Shown: in pieces, positions 41,975-51,997 of the stretch | Numbering within the stretch: the first letter of the stretch is position 1 | Layout of the letters: each line of letters opens with the position of its first letter | Source of the DNA: Candidatus Defluviilinea gracilis | GTDB taxonomy: Bacteria > Chloroflexota > Anaerolineae > Anaerolineales > Villigracilaceae | NCBI GenBank assembly: GCA_016716235.1 | Contig: JADJWS010000003.1 | Location: forward strand, 124,001 to 188,000 | DNA length: 64,000 bases | Direction of reading: 5' to 3' | Notes under the pieces: model-generated | The model's database searches: none | What the model was told of the DNA's origin: nothing | What the model saw: the letters and a program-made list of their open reading frames with translations, nothing else | Translations under genes and position numbers: made by a program

Positions 41975-42611
41975 TCACTCTCGCTGAGTTTTCCAATCGT
42001 AATTTTCTTTCAACACTTTCGCAGGGACTCCACCCACCAGCGCGTTGCTCACATCTATTTTCCCGCTGACCACGCTTCCCATCGCGACAAGCACATTGTT
42101 TCCAATGGATGAACCTGGCGCAAAGCGGACAGCGCTTCCGAGATAACAATCACTTCCAATTTCAATATCCCGATCTCGCGCGCCGACTCCGTGCGTCCAG
42201 AACTGCGAGCCGATGCCCGCCACCCACGAACGGTCGCCGAGTTTGAATCTGCCAGCCACATCGAAGTGATGACCCGACGTGATCAACGCATCTGCGCCGA
42301 TTTCCAGCGTCCGCGCGTAATTCATCGCTTGATTTTCCTCTCGCAGTACCCAGTATCCGCATGAAAAAGTGTTTCGGTTTCCGATGGACGCGCCTTCCGC
42401 AATCTTGATTTTCATGGGGCCGATGAATTGATTGAAGAATCCTATCTTGGATTTCGAAATGGCAAATTCGTCAACGGCAATGATCGCGCCAAATCCGATT
42501 CCGGGACTTGTCAATTCGGTAGCCGAACAGCAAACGATAGCCGAGAACGCGCAAGACGTTCAACGGCATGAGACTGATCAGGAACGCGAGAGCGACTTTT
42601 ATAATGGGCAT
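41975..42611 (-). CDS. hexapeptide-repeat acyltransferase with a one-base frameshift
   Basis: Left-handed beta-helix acyltransferase of the LpxA/maltose O-acetyltransferase superfamily. The start is ATG 42611 (MPIIKVALAFLISLMPLNVL then RVLGYRLLFGYRIDKS). At about 42505-42510 an extra C in TCCCGG moves the frame, and the protein continues as GIGFGAIIAVDEFAISKSKI. Hexapeptide repeats (IKIAEGASIGNRNTF, IEIGSDCYLGSAV, SSIGNNVLVAMGSVVSG) and the terminal GGVPAKVLKE are clear. Corrected length is 211 residues, normal for surface-polysaccharide acetyltransferases. One base separates an intact from a broken gene, so a read error is possible. Confidence 0.8.
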
Positions 42612-42620
42612 GATTTCCAA

Positions 42621-42628
42621 ATTATAAT
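42621..42628. promoter_or_regulatory. shared divergent -10 ATTATAAT
   Basis: The palindromic ATTATAAT gives TATAAT on both strands. On the plus strand 7 bases separate it from the ybaK ATG (42636); on the minus strand 9 bases separate it from the acyltransferase ATG (42611). Both transcripts would have almost no leader. Confidence 0.5.
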
Positions 42629-42635
42629 CGGGGAC

Positions 42636-43115
42636 ATGTCAACTCTCTCCCCCTCCGCTCAAAAAATTCAAGACCTGCTCAACTCGCTTGGCTACAACTA
42701 CACCGTGATCGAACACGCCGAGTCCACGCGCACGGCGCAAGAAGCCGCAGACCGCGCGGGATGCGAACTCGGTCAGATCGTGAAGTCGCTGATCTTCAAG
42801 GGCAAAGAGTCGCACAAGCCGATCCTCGTCCTCACCAGCGGCGCGAACCGCGTGGACGAAAAACGCATCAGCGAGTACGCGGGCGAGACCATCGGCAAAG
42901 CGGACGCTGATTTCGCGCGAACCGTCACTGGCTTTGCCATCGGCGGCGTGCCTCCCATCGGTCATACTCAACAAATTGAAACGTACCTCGATGAAGATTT
43001 CCTGCAATACGAAAAAGTTTGGGCGGCGGCGGGGACTCCCAACGCGATCTTTGAATTGAGAACGGACGACCTGCAAAAGATGACGGATGGAAAAGTCAGC
43101 CGCGTCAAGCCGTGA
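42636..43115 (+). CDS. YbaK/EbsC aminoacyl-tRNA deacylase
   Basis: 159-residue trans-editing enzyme of the YbaK/ProXp family that hydrolyses mischarged tRNA (for example Cys- or Ala-tRNA-Pro). I start at ATG 42636 (MSTLSPSAQKIQDLLNSLGY). Conserved: STRTAQEAADRAGCELGQIV with KSLIFKG, ILVLTSGANRVDEK, FAIGGVPPIGH and the final DLQKMTDGKV. Divergent from the acyltransferase and probably leaderless. Confidence 0.9.
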   Translation: MSTLSPSAQKIQDLLNSLGYNYTVIEHAESTRTAQEAADRAGCELGQIVKSLIFKGKESHKPILVLTSGANRVDEKRISEYAGETIGKADADFARTVTGFAIGGVPPIGHTQQIETYLDEDFLQYEKVWAAAGTPNAIFELRTDDLQKMTDGKVSRVKP

Positions 43116-43138
43116 CAAACCATACAGAACCATTTGGC

Positions 43139-43205
43139 CGCTGACCGCGCAGAAACCGCAGATTTTCTTTCTTTGGATCAGCGTAAATCAACGAGGGAAA
43201 ACATC
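43139..43205. repeat. degenerate CGCAGA/ATCAGCG word repeat
   Basis: GACCGCGCAGAAACCGCAGA then GGATCAGCGTAAATCAACGA and ACATCAGCG. Same vocabulary as the element at 55874. The rest of the gap before hppD shows nothing else apart from GGAGG at its end. Confidence 0.45.
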
Positions 43206-43337
43206 AGCGTAGAAAAAAACTTCCTACTGAGAAACAGCCGTCCCGTGGGGTGAAGCGGGGTTTCATCCGCAACATTTTTTGTTTGCATTGAAACATCCTT
43301 TGGCGTACAATCCGATGATCTAACCCAAGGAGGCTCG

Positions 43338-44471
43338 ATGGCTACAACTGTACAACCCGCGCAAGCGGCACGCCCCATGACAGAAGAGGCGGACTTTCTT
43401 CAGATCAAATCCGTTGACCATGTTCATTTTTATGTGGGTAACGCCAAGCACGCCATGTATTATTGGTGGAAGGCATTCGGCTTCAAGCCCATTGCGTATT
43501 CGGGACTTGAAACAGGCAACCGCGACTTTGCTTCGTATGTGTTGGAATCGGGGCAGGCGCGGTTTGTTGTTTCCGCGCCCTATTCGCCGTCCAGCCCGCT
43601 TGCATCGCATCACATGCTGCATGGCGACGGCGTGAAGATGATCGCGCTCGAAGTGGACGATGTGGAAAAAGCATGGAAGGAAACCACCGCGCGCGGCGGA
43701 AAATCGGGATGGACTCCGCGCGAAGAGAAAGACGATCACGGCATCTATCGCACCTCCGCGATCTACACCTACGGCGAAACTCTGCATGTGTTCGTTGATC
43801 GCGGCGATTACAAAGGCGTGTTCGCGCCGACGTATAAGCCGATCAAATACGAAGCCGAGTCAACGGGACTCGCCGCAATCGATCACATGGTCGGCAATGT
43901 GCAACTCGGCAAGATGAATCAATGGGTGAATTTTTATCATCAGGTGATGGGCTTCCGCCAATTGCTTCATTTCGACGACAAAGATATTTCCACCGAATAT
44001 TCCGCGCTCATGTCGAAGGTAATGCAAAACGGAAACGGGCGCGTCAAGTTCCCGATCAACGAACCCGCCGAGGGCAAACGCAAAAGCCAGATCGAAGAAT
44101 ATCTCGATTATTATTTGACGCCCGGCGTGCAACACGTCGCCATCATCACGGGCGATATCCTCAAGACCGTTGACGCCCTCCGCAGTCGCGGCGTGGAATT
44201 TTTGCGCGTGCCAGACACCTATTACGAGGCGTTGCCCGACCGCGTCGGCTCGATCAAAGAGGACATGAAAGCCATCCACGATCTTGGCATCCTCGTTGAC
44301 CGCGACGACGAAGGCTACCTCTTGCAGATCTTCACCAAGCCCATCCAAGACCGCCCGACGATGTTCATCGAAGTGATCCAACGTCACGGCGCGAAAGGAT
44401 TCGGCAAGGGTAACTTCAAAGCGCTGTTCGAGTCGATTGAAGTGGAACAGGAACGACGAGGCAATCTATAG
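43338..44471 (+). CDS. hppD: 4-hydroxyphenylpyruvate dioxygenase
   Basis: 377-residue non-haem iron enzyme that converts 4-hydroxyphenylpyruvate to homogentisate, second step of tyrosine breakdown. Two vicinal-oxygen-chelate halves. Iron ligands fit His183 (AAIDHMVGNV), His266 (GVQHVAIITGDI) and Glu345 (MFIEVIQRHG). SVDHVHFYVGNAKHAMYYW opens the first half, and PDTYYEALPDRVG and LLQIFTKPIQDRPT are typical. AAGGAGG lies before the ATG, with TACAAT about 30 bases upstream. First gene of the homogentisate cluster. Confidence 0.95.
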   Translation: MATTVQPAQAARPMTEEADFLQIKSVDHVHFYVGNAKHAMYYWWKAFGFKPIAYSGLETGNRDFASYVLESGQARFVVSAPYSPSSPLASHHMLHGDGVKMIALEVDDVEKAWKETTARGGKSGWTPREEKDDHGIYRTSAIYTYGETLHVFVDRGDYKGVFAPTYKPIKYEAESTGLAAIDHMVGNVQLGKMNQWVNFYHQVMGFRQLLHFDDKDISTEYSALMSKVMQNGNGRVKFPINEPAEGKRKSQIEEYLDYYLTPGVQHVAIITGDILKTVDALRSRGVEFLRVPDTYYEALPDRVGSIKEDMKAIHDLGILVDRDDEGYLLQIFTKPIQDRPTMFIEVIQRHGAKGFGKGNFKALFESIEVEQERRGNL

Positions 44472-44476
44472 TTGAA

Positions 44477-44531
44477 AGTTGAAGGTCAAAGGTCGAAAGT
44501 CAACGACCTGCGACTTGCGACCTTTGACATA
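44477..44531. repeat. AAGGTC/GACCTT word repeat
   Basis: AAAGTTGAAGGTCAAAGGTC faces GACCTGCGACTTGCGACCTT across a short centre, filling the hppD-FAH gap. Confidence 0.5.
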
Positions 44532-44542
44532 GGACTCACACT

Positions 44543-45424
44543 ATGAAATTTGCCACCGTCAGCACGCTTCGCGCCACGACCCAGCCTGCCATCGTCGTGG
44601 ACGACCGCGTCCACACCCTGCCCTACCCCGACATGCTCGCGGTGATCGCCGCGGGCGCGGGAGCCGCATCGCAGAAAGCCGCAAAGGAATCACTCGCGCT
44701 GGATGAGGTGAAATTCCTCTCGCCGATCCATCCCAAAACCTTGCGCGATGCGTATGCCTTTGAAACCCACGTCAAAACCGCGAACCGTAATCGCGGACAA
44801 GATGTGCCAGAGAATTGGTATAAGTTCCCGGTCTTTTATTTCTCGAACCCCACCAACGATTTCGGGCATGATGACGTGATTCCCCATCCAGCCTACACCA
44901 ACGCCATTGACTTTGAATTGGAGATCGCGGTGATCATCGGCAAGGCGGGCATGAACATCAAAGCAGAGGATGCCCCAAAGCATATCTTCGGCTATACCAT
45001 TTTCAACGACTGGTCGGCGCGCGACCTGCAAGTGCAAGAGATGAGGGTCAACTTCGGTCCGGTCAAATCGAAAGATTTCGCCTCCTCCTACGGACCGGTC
45101 ATCGTCACTCACGAATCGCTTGCCGATAAAGCAACAACACGACCGGGCGTGTACGACCTATTGATGACCGCCAAGATCAACGGCACAGAAGTCTCACGCG
45201 GCAACTTCAACGATATTTACTGGTCATTCGGAGATATCATCGCCCGCGCGTCCGAATCGGTTATGCTCCAACCAGGCGATGTGATCGGCTCCGGCACTGT
45301 GGGTACAGGGTGTTTGTATGAGTTGACCAAGAACCAAGGTCCGTGGCTGAACGAGGGCGATGTGGTCGAATTAGAAGTTGAGCGCATTGGTTTGTTACGA
45401 AACACGGTCGGCGCGAAAGGATAA
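44543..45424 (+). CDS. fumarylacetoacetate hydrolase family protein
   Basis: 293 residues of the FAH superfamily (FAHD1/HpcE fold). Metal and catalytic regions: DAYAFETHVKTANRN, IDFELEIAVIIGKAGMNIK with acidic ligands, HIFGYTIFNDWSARDLQVQE, KSKDFASSYGPVIVT, LQPGDVIGSGTVGTG. Next to hppD and hmgA it most likely cleaves fumarylacetoacetate to fumarate and acetoacetate, the last step of tyrosine breakdown. It is shorter than the animal enzyme and closer to the bacterial type. No maleylacetoacetate isomerase is visible in the window. Confidence 0.9.
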   Translation: MKFATVSTLRATTQPAIVVDDRVHTLPYPDMLAVIAAGAGAASQKAAKESLALDEVKFLSPIHPKTLRDAYAFETHVKTANRNRGQDVPENWYKFPVFYFSNPTNDFGHDDVIPHPAYTNAIDFELEIAVIIGKAGMNIKAEDAPKHIFGYTIFNDWSARDLQVQEMRVNFGPVKSKDFASSYGPVIVTHESLADKATTRPGVYDLLMTAKINGTEVSRGNFNDIYWSFGDIIARASESVMLQPGDVIGSGTVGTGCLYELTKNQGPWLNEGDVVELEVERIGLLRNTVGAKG

Positions 45425-45428
45425 TCCA

Positions 45429-46316
45429 TTGAACTCGCTCAAACAATTTACATGCGCGTCAATGATGTTGGCAATTGGGTTAACGGCGTGCGGCAATGCA
45501 ACTCCAGCCGCTGAAAACCCGGGACAACTCGAAACTGTTGTGGCGTCAACATTGCAAGCTTACACTGCCGAGACGCCCGCCGAAACAGTTACGGCGGCAA
45601 CGCCGCTTCCCGCTGGTATTGAAGTCTCTTTCAATCATGTTTCGTTCGTCATCCCCAACGGACTCGCTAGCGGCGCGACGCCAATCCTTGAGCCGGCCGT
45701 CGGTGGCGACACCGCCCCATGGGAAATGGCTCCCGAACATATTGTGTTTACGCTGACCGGGTATACCGGAACAGACCCAAACCATCCCATCCAGCCGACC
45801 ATTTACGTATACCCAACGCAAGCATTTGCAGAGGTCAGTCCGGGCGCGAGCCTGAGCATCCCGGAGTTGCAGGCGTTGCTCGCCAGCCCGTCCGCGCCGG
45901 TCGATCTCGATTCGGCTCCGGGTATTCCGTTCTATAACGCGGGTCAAGACCTGGTTGCAAAAGGTGAGAGGCTAAATTTTCAAAACGGCTCAGGCATTCG
46001 CATGATCTCGCACTTTTCGCAATTTCCCGGTCCGATCATCCGCACCGGACAGATCTATCACTATCAAGGTCTCACCAGCGACGGAAAATATTATGTGATC
46101 GCGATCTTGCCGGTCGTGTCGCCGCTTCAATCCACAGCGGAGAACCCATCGGCGGACGGAATCAACTTCCCCGATTACGCTTCCGCCGCCCCGGGCGAAA
46201 TGGACGCGTACTATCTGGCGGTCGCGGATAAACTCACCGCGGCGGATCCCTCCTCATTTACGCCGGTTCTTGCTTCCTTAGACGCCTTGATCCAATCTAT
46301 AACGATTTCGCCTTAG
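45429..46316 (+). CDS. hypothetical lipoprotein in the homogentisate cluster
   Basis: 295 residues from TTG 45429, supported by AAGGA seven bases upstream, and starting four bases after the FAH stop. Signal LKQFTCASMMLAIGLTACGN with lipidation Cys. A TPAAENP linker precedes a beta-rich domain (IEVSFNHVSFVIPNGLASGA, HIVFTLTGYTGTDPNHPIQP) with ISHFSQFPGPIIRTGQIYHY. No family recognised. Its tight spacing to the FAH gene suggests co-transcription, but a link to tyrosine catabolism is not evident. Confidence 0.65.
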   Translation: MNSLKQFTCASMMLAIGLTACGNATPAAENPGQLETVVASTLQAYTAETPAETVTAATPLPAGIEVSFNHVSFVIPNGLASGATPILEPAVGGDTAPWEMAPEHIVFTLTGYTGTDPNHPIQPTIYVYPTQAFAEVSPGASLSIPELQALLASPSAPVDLDSAPGIPFYNAGQDLVAKGERLNFQNGSGIRMISHFSQFPGPIIRTGQIYHYQGLTSDGKYYVIAILPVVSPLQSTAENPSADGINFPDYASAAPGEMDAYYLAVADKLTAADPSSFTPVLASLDALIQSITISP

Positions 46317-46332
46317 GAGAGTTGCTTACCGC

Positions 46333-46429
46333 CGTTCCTTCGGCAGTTGAACTGCCGAAGGAACGCGGGAGAATTTACGCAATACGAAATACTACAATCC
46401 GTTTCTCCCGCAGTTGAACGGCGGGAGAA
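46333..46429. repeat. two palindromes with CAGTTGAAC cores
   Basis: CGTTCCTTCGGCAGTT (46333-46348), G, AACTGCCGAAGGAACG (46350-46365); then TTCTCCCGC (46403-46411), loop AGTTGAACG, GCGGGAGAA (46421-46429). The second looks like a decayed copy of the same design. Words TTACGCAATACGAAATAC lie between them. Confidence 0.8.
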
Positions 46430-46451
46430 CACACGAAATACGGAGTCCAAA

Positions 46452-47618
46452 ATGCCCTTCTATCAAAAACTCGGACAAATCCCACACAAGCGGCACGTGC
46501 AATTCAGAAAACCGAACGGCGAACTGTACCGCGAAGAACTGATGGGACTGGAGGGATTCTCATCCCTGCAATCCATCCTCTATCACAACTTCATCCCGGC
46601 GCGCGTCAAACACACCGAAGACCTCGGCTCGCGTCTGCCTGAAACCGTGGAGTTTGGTCCCATCCGTCATCGCGCGTTCAAGACTGCCGATGCGCCTCTT
46701 GGCGGCGACGCGGTCTCCGCGCGGATTCCGCTTCTCGCCAACAAGGATGTGATCCTCGGCGTGGCGCGCGCGTCGAAGAGCATGGATTATTTCTATCGCA
46801 ACGCGCAGGCATACGAAACGTGGTGGGTGCATGAAGGAAGCGGCGTGTTGAAATCGCAGTTTGGGAATCTCAAATTCCGCAAAGGCGATTACATCGTGAT
46901 CCCGTTCGGCACGACGTGGCAAATGCACATTGACGGAAGCGAGGCGCGTTTCTTCACCATCGAGAACCCATCGCAGATCGAGCCGCCGAAACGCTACCGA
47001 AACAATTTCGGTCAAATGCTCGAACACGCGCCGTACTGTGAACGCGACATCCGCACGCCCGAAGAACTTGAAACGCACACCGAACGCGGCGACTTTGAAG
47101 TGCGCGTGAAAGTGCGCGATCGCCTATCGAAACACATTTTGGATTATCACCCCTTCGACGTTGTCGGCTGGGACGGCTATCTCTACCCGTGGATCTTCAA
47201 CATCGAAGATTTCGAGCCGATCACGGGACGAGTCCACCAGCCGCCGCCCGTTCATCAGACCTTCGACGCGCATAACTTCGTCGTCTGCTCGTTCGTCCCG
47301 CGACTATTCGACTATCATCCGCTCGCCATCCCCGCGCCGTACAATCACTCGAACGTCAACTCGGATGAGGTGATCTATTATGCCGAGGGCAACTTCATGT
47401 CGCGCAAAGGCATTGACCGCAGTGACATTTCCATGCACCCCTACGGCTTGGCGCACGGTCCGCAACCCGGCATGACCGAAGCCTCCATCGGCGCGAAAGA
47501 AACGAAAGAGTTAGCCGTGATGGTGGATACGTTTTATCCGCTGCATCTCACGAAGGACGCGCTCGAATTCGAGAAGCCCGAGTATCAGTCCACGTGGATG
47601 GAAGGAACCGGAGAATAA
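46452..47618 (+). CDS. hmgA: homogentisate 1,2-dioxygenase
   Basis: 388-residue iron enzyme that opens the homogentisate ring to maleylacetoacetate. Start ATG 46452 (MPFYQKLGQIPHKRHVQFRK), preceded by CGGAG; upstream in-frame codons run through the palindromes. Conserved: YEELMGLEGFSSLQSILYHN-like N-terminus, YETWWVHEGSGVLKSQFG, FRKGDYIVIPFGTTWQMHID, FVPRLFDYHPLAIPAPYNHS, and SMHPYGLAHGPQPG with metal-binding residues. Completes, with hppD and the FAH gene, the core tyrosine degradation route. Confidence 0.95.
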   Translation: MPFYQKLGQIPHKRHVQFRKPNGELYREELMGLEGFSSLQSILYHNFIPARVKHTEDLGSRLPETVEFGPIRHRAFKTADAPLGGDAVSARIPLLANKDVILGVARASKSMDYFYRNAQAYETWWVHEGSGVLKSQFGNLKFRKGDYIVIPFGTTWQMHIDGSEARFFTIENPSQIEPPKRYRNNFGQMLEHAPYCERDIRTPEELETHTERGDFEVRVKVRDRLSKHILDYHPFDVVGWDGYLYPWIFNIEDFEPITGRVHQPPPVHQTFDAHNFVVCSFVPRLFDYHPLAIPAPYNHSNVNSDEVIYYAEGNFMSRKGIDRSDISMHPYGLAHGPQPGMTEASIGAKETKELAVMVDTFYPLHLTKDALEFEKPEYQSTWMEGTGE

Positions 47619-47624
47619 CATCAA

Positions 47625-47657
47625 AGACCTCGGAGGTTTTCAAAACATCTGAGGTCT
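47625..47657. repeat. imperfect AGACCTC palindrome
   Basis: AGACCTCGGAGGTTTT facing AAAACATCTGAGGTCT, 14 of 16 pairs. It shares the AGACCTC end with the element at 40646. Position just after hmgA suggests it may also act as a terminator. Confidence 0.55.
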
Positions 47658-47670
47658 CTTCAATCAGTCT

Positions 47671-49029
47671 ATGAAAACGACAACCTCCCCCAACGCAAAC
47701 TTCAAAACCATTTCCACGCGTATCCAAAAAGAAATGAAGCGACTCCACGTTCCCGGCGTCGCCATCGGAATTTATCACAAAGGCAAAGATTGGACGGCGG
47801 GATTCGGCGTCACGAGTCTCGAAAACCCTTTGCCCGTCAATGCCGATACGTTGATGCAAGTCGGTTCGATCAGCAAGACATTCACTGCCACATTGCTGAT
47901 GATGCTCGCCGAGCAGGGAAAAGTGAATCTCGACGCGCCTGTGCGAAAGTACATCAAAGATTTCAAACTCAAGGATGAAAGCGTGGCGAAGAAAGTCACC
48001 ATCCGTCACTTGCTTACGCACACGGGCGGATGGGTCGGCGATTATTTCAACAGTTTCGGCGATGGCGACGACGCGCTCGATAAAATGGTGAAAGATATTT
48101 CCCATCTTCCGCAGATTCAGCCGCTGGGAAAAATCTGGTCGTACAACAACACGGGATTCAACGTCGCTTCGCGGGTCATCGAAGTGGTGACGAAAAAATC
48201 ATACGAGCAGGCATTGCAGGAAATGTTGCTCGATCCTCTTGGCTTGAACATGTCGTTCCTTTATCCAAGCGATATTCTCTTCACGCATCGCTTCGTTGTC
48301 GGGCATTATCGCAAAGACAAAAAAACTCACGTGTCGCGTCCGTGGGCGATTGGCAGGGCAGGCAACGGCGTGGGAGGAGTCGTCAGCACGGTCAAAGACT
48401 TGCTGAAGTATGCGCGCTTCCACATGGGCAGTGGTAACAGAATCATCACGCGCAAGAGTCTCAAAGCGATGCGCGTCAAACAAGTGAGCGCGGGCGGGCG
48501 CGGCGACATGGGCATCACGTGGTTCATCCGCTATGCCGATGCTCTCACCGCGTACGCGCACGGCGGCGCGACCAACGGACAGCAAGCGTATTTCTTCTAC
48601 ATCCCCGAAAAAGATTTCGCGCTCGCCATCCTCACCAACAGCGACGAGGGCGGCGTCATCACCGCGCAGACGTTCGGCTGGGCGCTCGACCTCTATTTTG
48701 GGATCAAACTCAAATCACCGAAGCCGATGAAGAATCCGCAAGACGGAAAAGAATTCGTCGGGCGATATAAGATCGGCACCGAATGTTTCGACATCAAGAC
48801 AAAAGGAAAATATCTCGTGTATCATCACATCCCGCTTGGAGGATTCCCCACGCCCGACGCGCCGCCGGGTCCCGCTCTCGCGCCGATGCGATTCGCGTTT
48901 TACGACAAAGATAACCTCATCGGTTTGGACGAACCCTACAACGGCGCGCTCGCCGACATCCTCCGCGACGAAAAGGGACGCGTGAAATATTTCCGCGTGG
49001 GCGGGCGCGCGCACTTGAAAATTAAATGA
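47671..49029 (+). CDS. beta-lactamase-family serine hydrolase
   Basis: 452 residues of the class C beta-lactamase / D-aminopeptidase / esterase family. Catalytic SxxK is Ser66-Ile-Ser-Lys69 (VGSISKTFTATLLMML), the second motif YNN is Tyr158-Asn-Asn160 (IWSYNNTGFNVASR), and the third corresponds to YAHGGATNGQQAYF (HGG). A C-terminal beta domain follows (FVGRYKIGTECFDIKTKGKY). There is no signal peptide, so it is probably cytoplasmic and acts on esters or D-amino-acid peptides rather than as a resistance enzyme. Stop overlaps the next start (ATGA). Confidence 0.9.
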   Translation: MKTTTSPNANFKTISTRIQKEMKRLHVPGVAIGIYHKGKDWTAGFGVTSLENPLPVNADTLMQVGSISKTFTATLLMMLAEQGKVNLDAPVRKYIKDFKLKDESVAKKVTIRHLLTHTGGWVGDYFNSFGDGDDALDKMVKDISHLPQIQPLGKIWSYNNTGFNVASRVIEVVTKKSYEQALQEMLLDPLGLNMSFLYPSDILFTHRFVVGHYRKDKKTHVSRPWAIGRAGNGVGGVVSTVKDLLKYARFHMGSGNRIITRKSLKAMRVKQVSAGGRGDMGITWFIRYADALTAYAHGGATNGQQAYFFYIPEKDFALAILTNSDEGGVITAQTFGWALDLYFGIKLKSPKPMKNPQDGKEFVGRYKIGTECFDIKTKGKYLVYHHIPLGGFPTPDAPPGPALAPMRFAFYDKDNLIGLDEPYNGALADILRDEKGRVKYFRVGGRAHLKIK

Positions 49030-49805
49030 GAAACAAAACCAACATTGCGATCGCATCCTTCGCGTTGATCGCGGCGATGCTCGCCTGCAATTTGCCCGAC
49101 GCGCAACCGCCTACAGATGAAAACCAAATGCCACCGGAACTTCAAACCGCGCTCATGGAGGGTCTCCAAAATGGCGCGGACGTTCCCATCACCGCGACGT
49201 TTTCGCCGATACCAAGTCTAACAAGCACAACGAATCCAAACGCGGCGACGGCAACCATCACACCGACCTATTCCGTGCCGATGCTCATCGTCCGCGAGCA
49301 AACGAACTGCCGCGCGGGACCGGGTCAAGAGTACGCAGTGGTGTTCACCTATTTGCCGAACGCCAAACTGGAGATCGTCGGCAACTACGGGATCGCAAAT
49401 TACTGGCTCGTGAAATCGTCCGACAGCCCAACCGGTCAATGCTGGTTGTGGGGCGAGTTCGTCGAAGTGAGCGGCAGTTACTGGGTTGTGCCGAGCGTCA
49501 CGCCGCCGCCGACCGCCACGAAACCTCCGCCAAAAGCGCCATCGTTTCAAAGTTGGGATTATTCGTGTGAATTCAACGGAGTCAACACCGAACTCACTGT
49601 AACGCTGACCTGGTCCGACAAATCGGAAAACGAAACCGGCTTCCGCCTCTATCGCAACGGAGAGTTGATCGCCGATCTCCCGGCGAACACCACCTCGTTC
49701 GTGGACAAATCCGCGGTAGACTCCGGGCAGACCGTGAGTTATCGCCTCGAGGCGTATAACGCGGCTGGCATCGAAACCGATTCCACCAATTCATTTGGTT
49801 GTTAA
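49026..49805 (+). CDS. lipoprotein with SH3-like and fibronectin type III domains
   Basis: 259 residues, translationally coupled to the serine hydrolase (ATGA). Signal KTNIAIASFALIAAMLACNL with lipidation Cys. A Thr/Pro/Asn linker, then an SH3b-like domain (REQTNCRAGPGQEYAVVFTY, PTGQCWLWGEFVEV), another Pro-rich linker, and a C-terminal fibronectin III fold (LTVTLTWSDKSENETGFRLY, YRLEAYNAAGIETDSTNSFG). Bacterial SH3b domains often bind cell-wall peptides. Role inferred from domains. Confidence 0.8.
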   Translation: MRNKTNIAIASFALIAAMLACNLPDAQPPTDENQMPPELQTALMEGLQNGADVPITATFSPIPSLTSTTNPNAATATITPTYSVPMLIVREQTNCRAGPGQEYAVVFTYLPNAKLEIVGNYGIANYWLVKSSDSPTGQCWLWGEFVEVSGSYWVVPSVTPPPTATKPPPKAPSFQSWDYSCEFNGVNTELTVTLTWSDKSENETGFRLYRNGELIADLPANTTSFVDKSAVDSGQTVSYRLEAYNAAGIETDSTNSFGC

Positions 49806-49835
49806 ACCGCCGTCGCGGTATAAACGCAAAAAGAA

Positions 49836-49866
49836 ACAGGTCTCGCGCATGGCGCGCGAGACCTGT
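49836..49866 (-). terminator. terminator of typA
   Basis: ACAGGTCTCGCGC (49836-49848), loop ATGGC, GCGCGAGACCTGT (49854-49866). Read on the minus strand it is followed by TTCTTTTTGCG, so it mainly ends typA transcripts. Confidence 0.8.
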
Positions 49867-49891
49867 CCGACTCTATGAGCGTGAATGAAAA

Positions 49892-51751
<1,860 letters not shown>

Positions 51752-51813
51752 TGGTTAGTTTCTTTGTTTGGTAGTTTGGTAGTTGGTTAGTCGAGCAACG
51801 GGGATATGCTTCG

Positions 51814-51867
51814 TACTGCGTATTGCGTATTGCGTATTTCGTGTTTACCTGTTTCCGTGTTTACTTG
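51814..51867. repeat. word repeat complementary to the 20.8 kb repeat
   Basis: TACTGCGTATTGCGTATTGC then GTATTTCGTGTTTACCTGTT and TCCGTGTTTACTTG. The 17-mer at 51848-51864 is the exact complement of 20839-20855; AAGTAAAC and ACGCAATACG words link it with 21371 and 46376. Confidence 0.65.
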
Positions 51868-51984
51868 CGCACTTTGCGACAAAAAAGCCCCAGCCTGTGA
51901 CGAGCGGGGGCTTTCGCGAGCCTTCCGAATTTCAGGACGTGCGGGCGGTATTGTATCAGAATGTTCGTAATTTGAGCAGGGAAT

Positions 51985-51990
51985 GTTATA
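51985..51990 (+). promoter_or_regulatory. -10 element cut off by the insertion sequence
   Basis: TATAAT followed by CCGCG and then the IS. Without the IS the sequence would read TATAATCCGCGCCATG, placing the -10 seven bases before an ATG that is now at 53318. Confidence 0.45.
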
Positions 51991-51997
51991 ATCCGCG
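51988..51997. repeat. left target-site duplication ATAATCCGCG
   Basis: Identical to 53306-53315 on the other side of the IS. Confidence 0.93.

Noticed and set aside
47671..49029. An antibiotic-resistance beta-lactamase
   Set aside because: No signal peptide, extra C-terminal domain; fits esterase/D-aminopeptidase relatives better.
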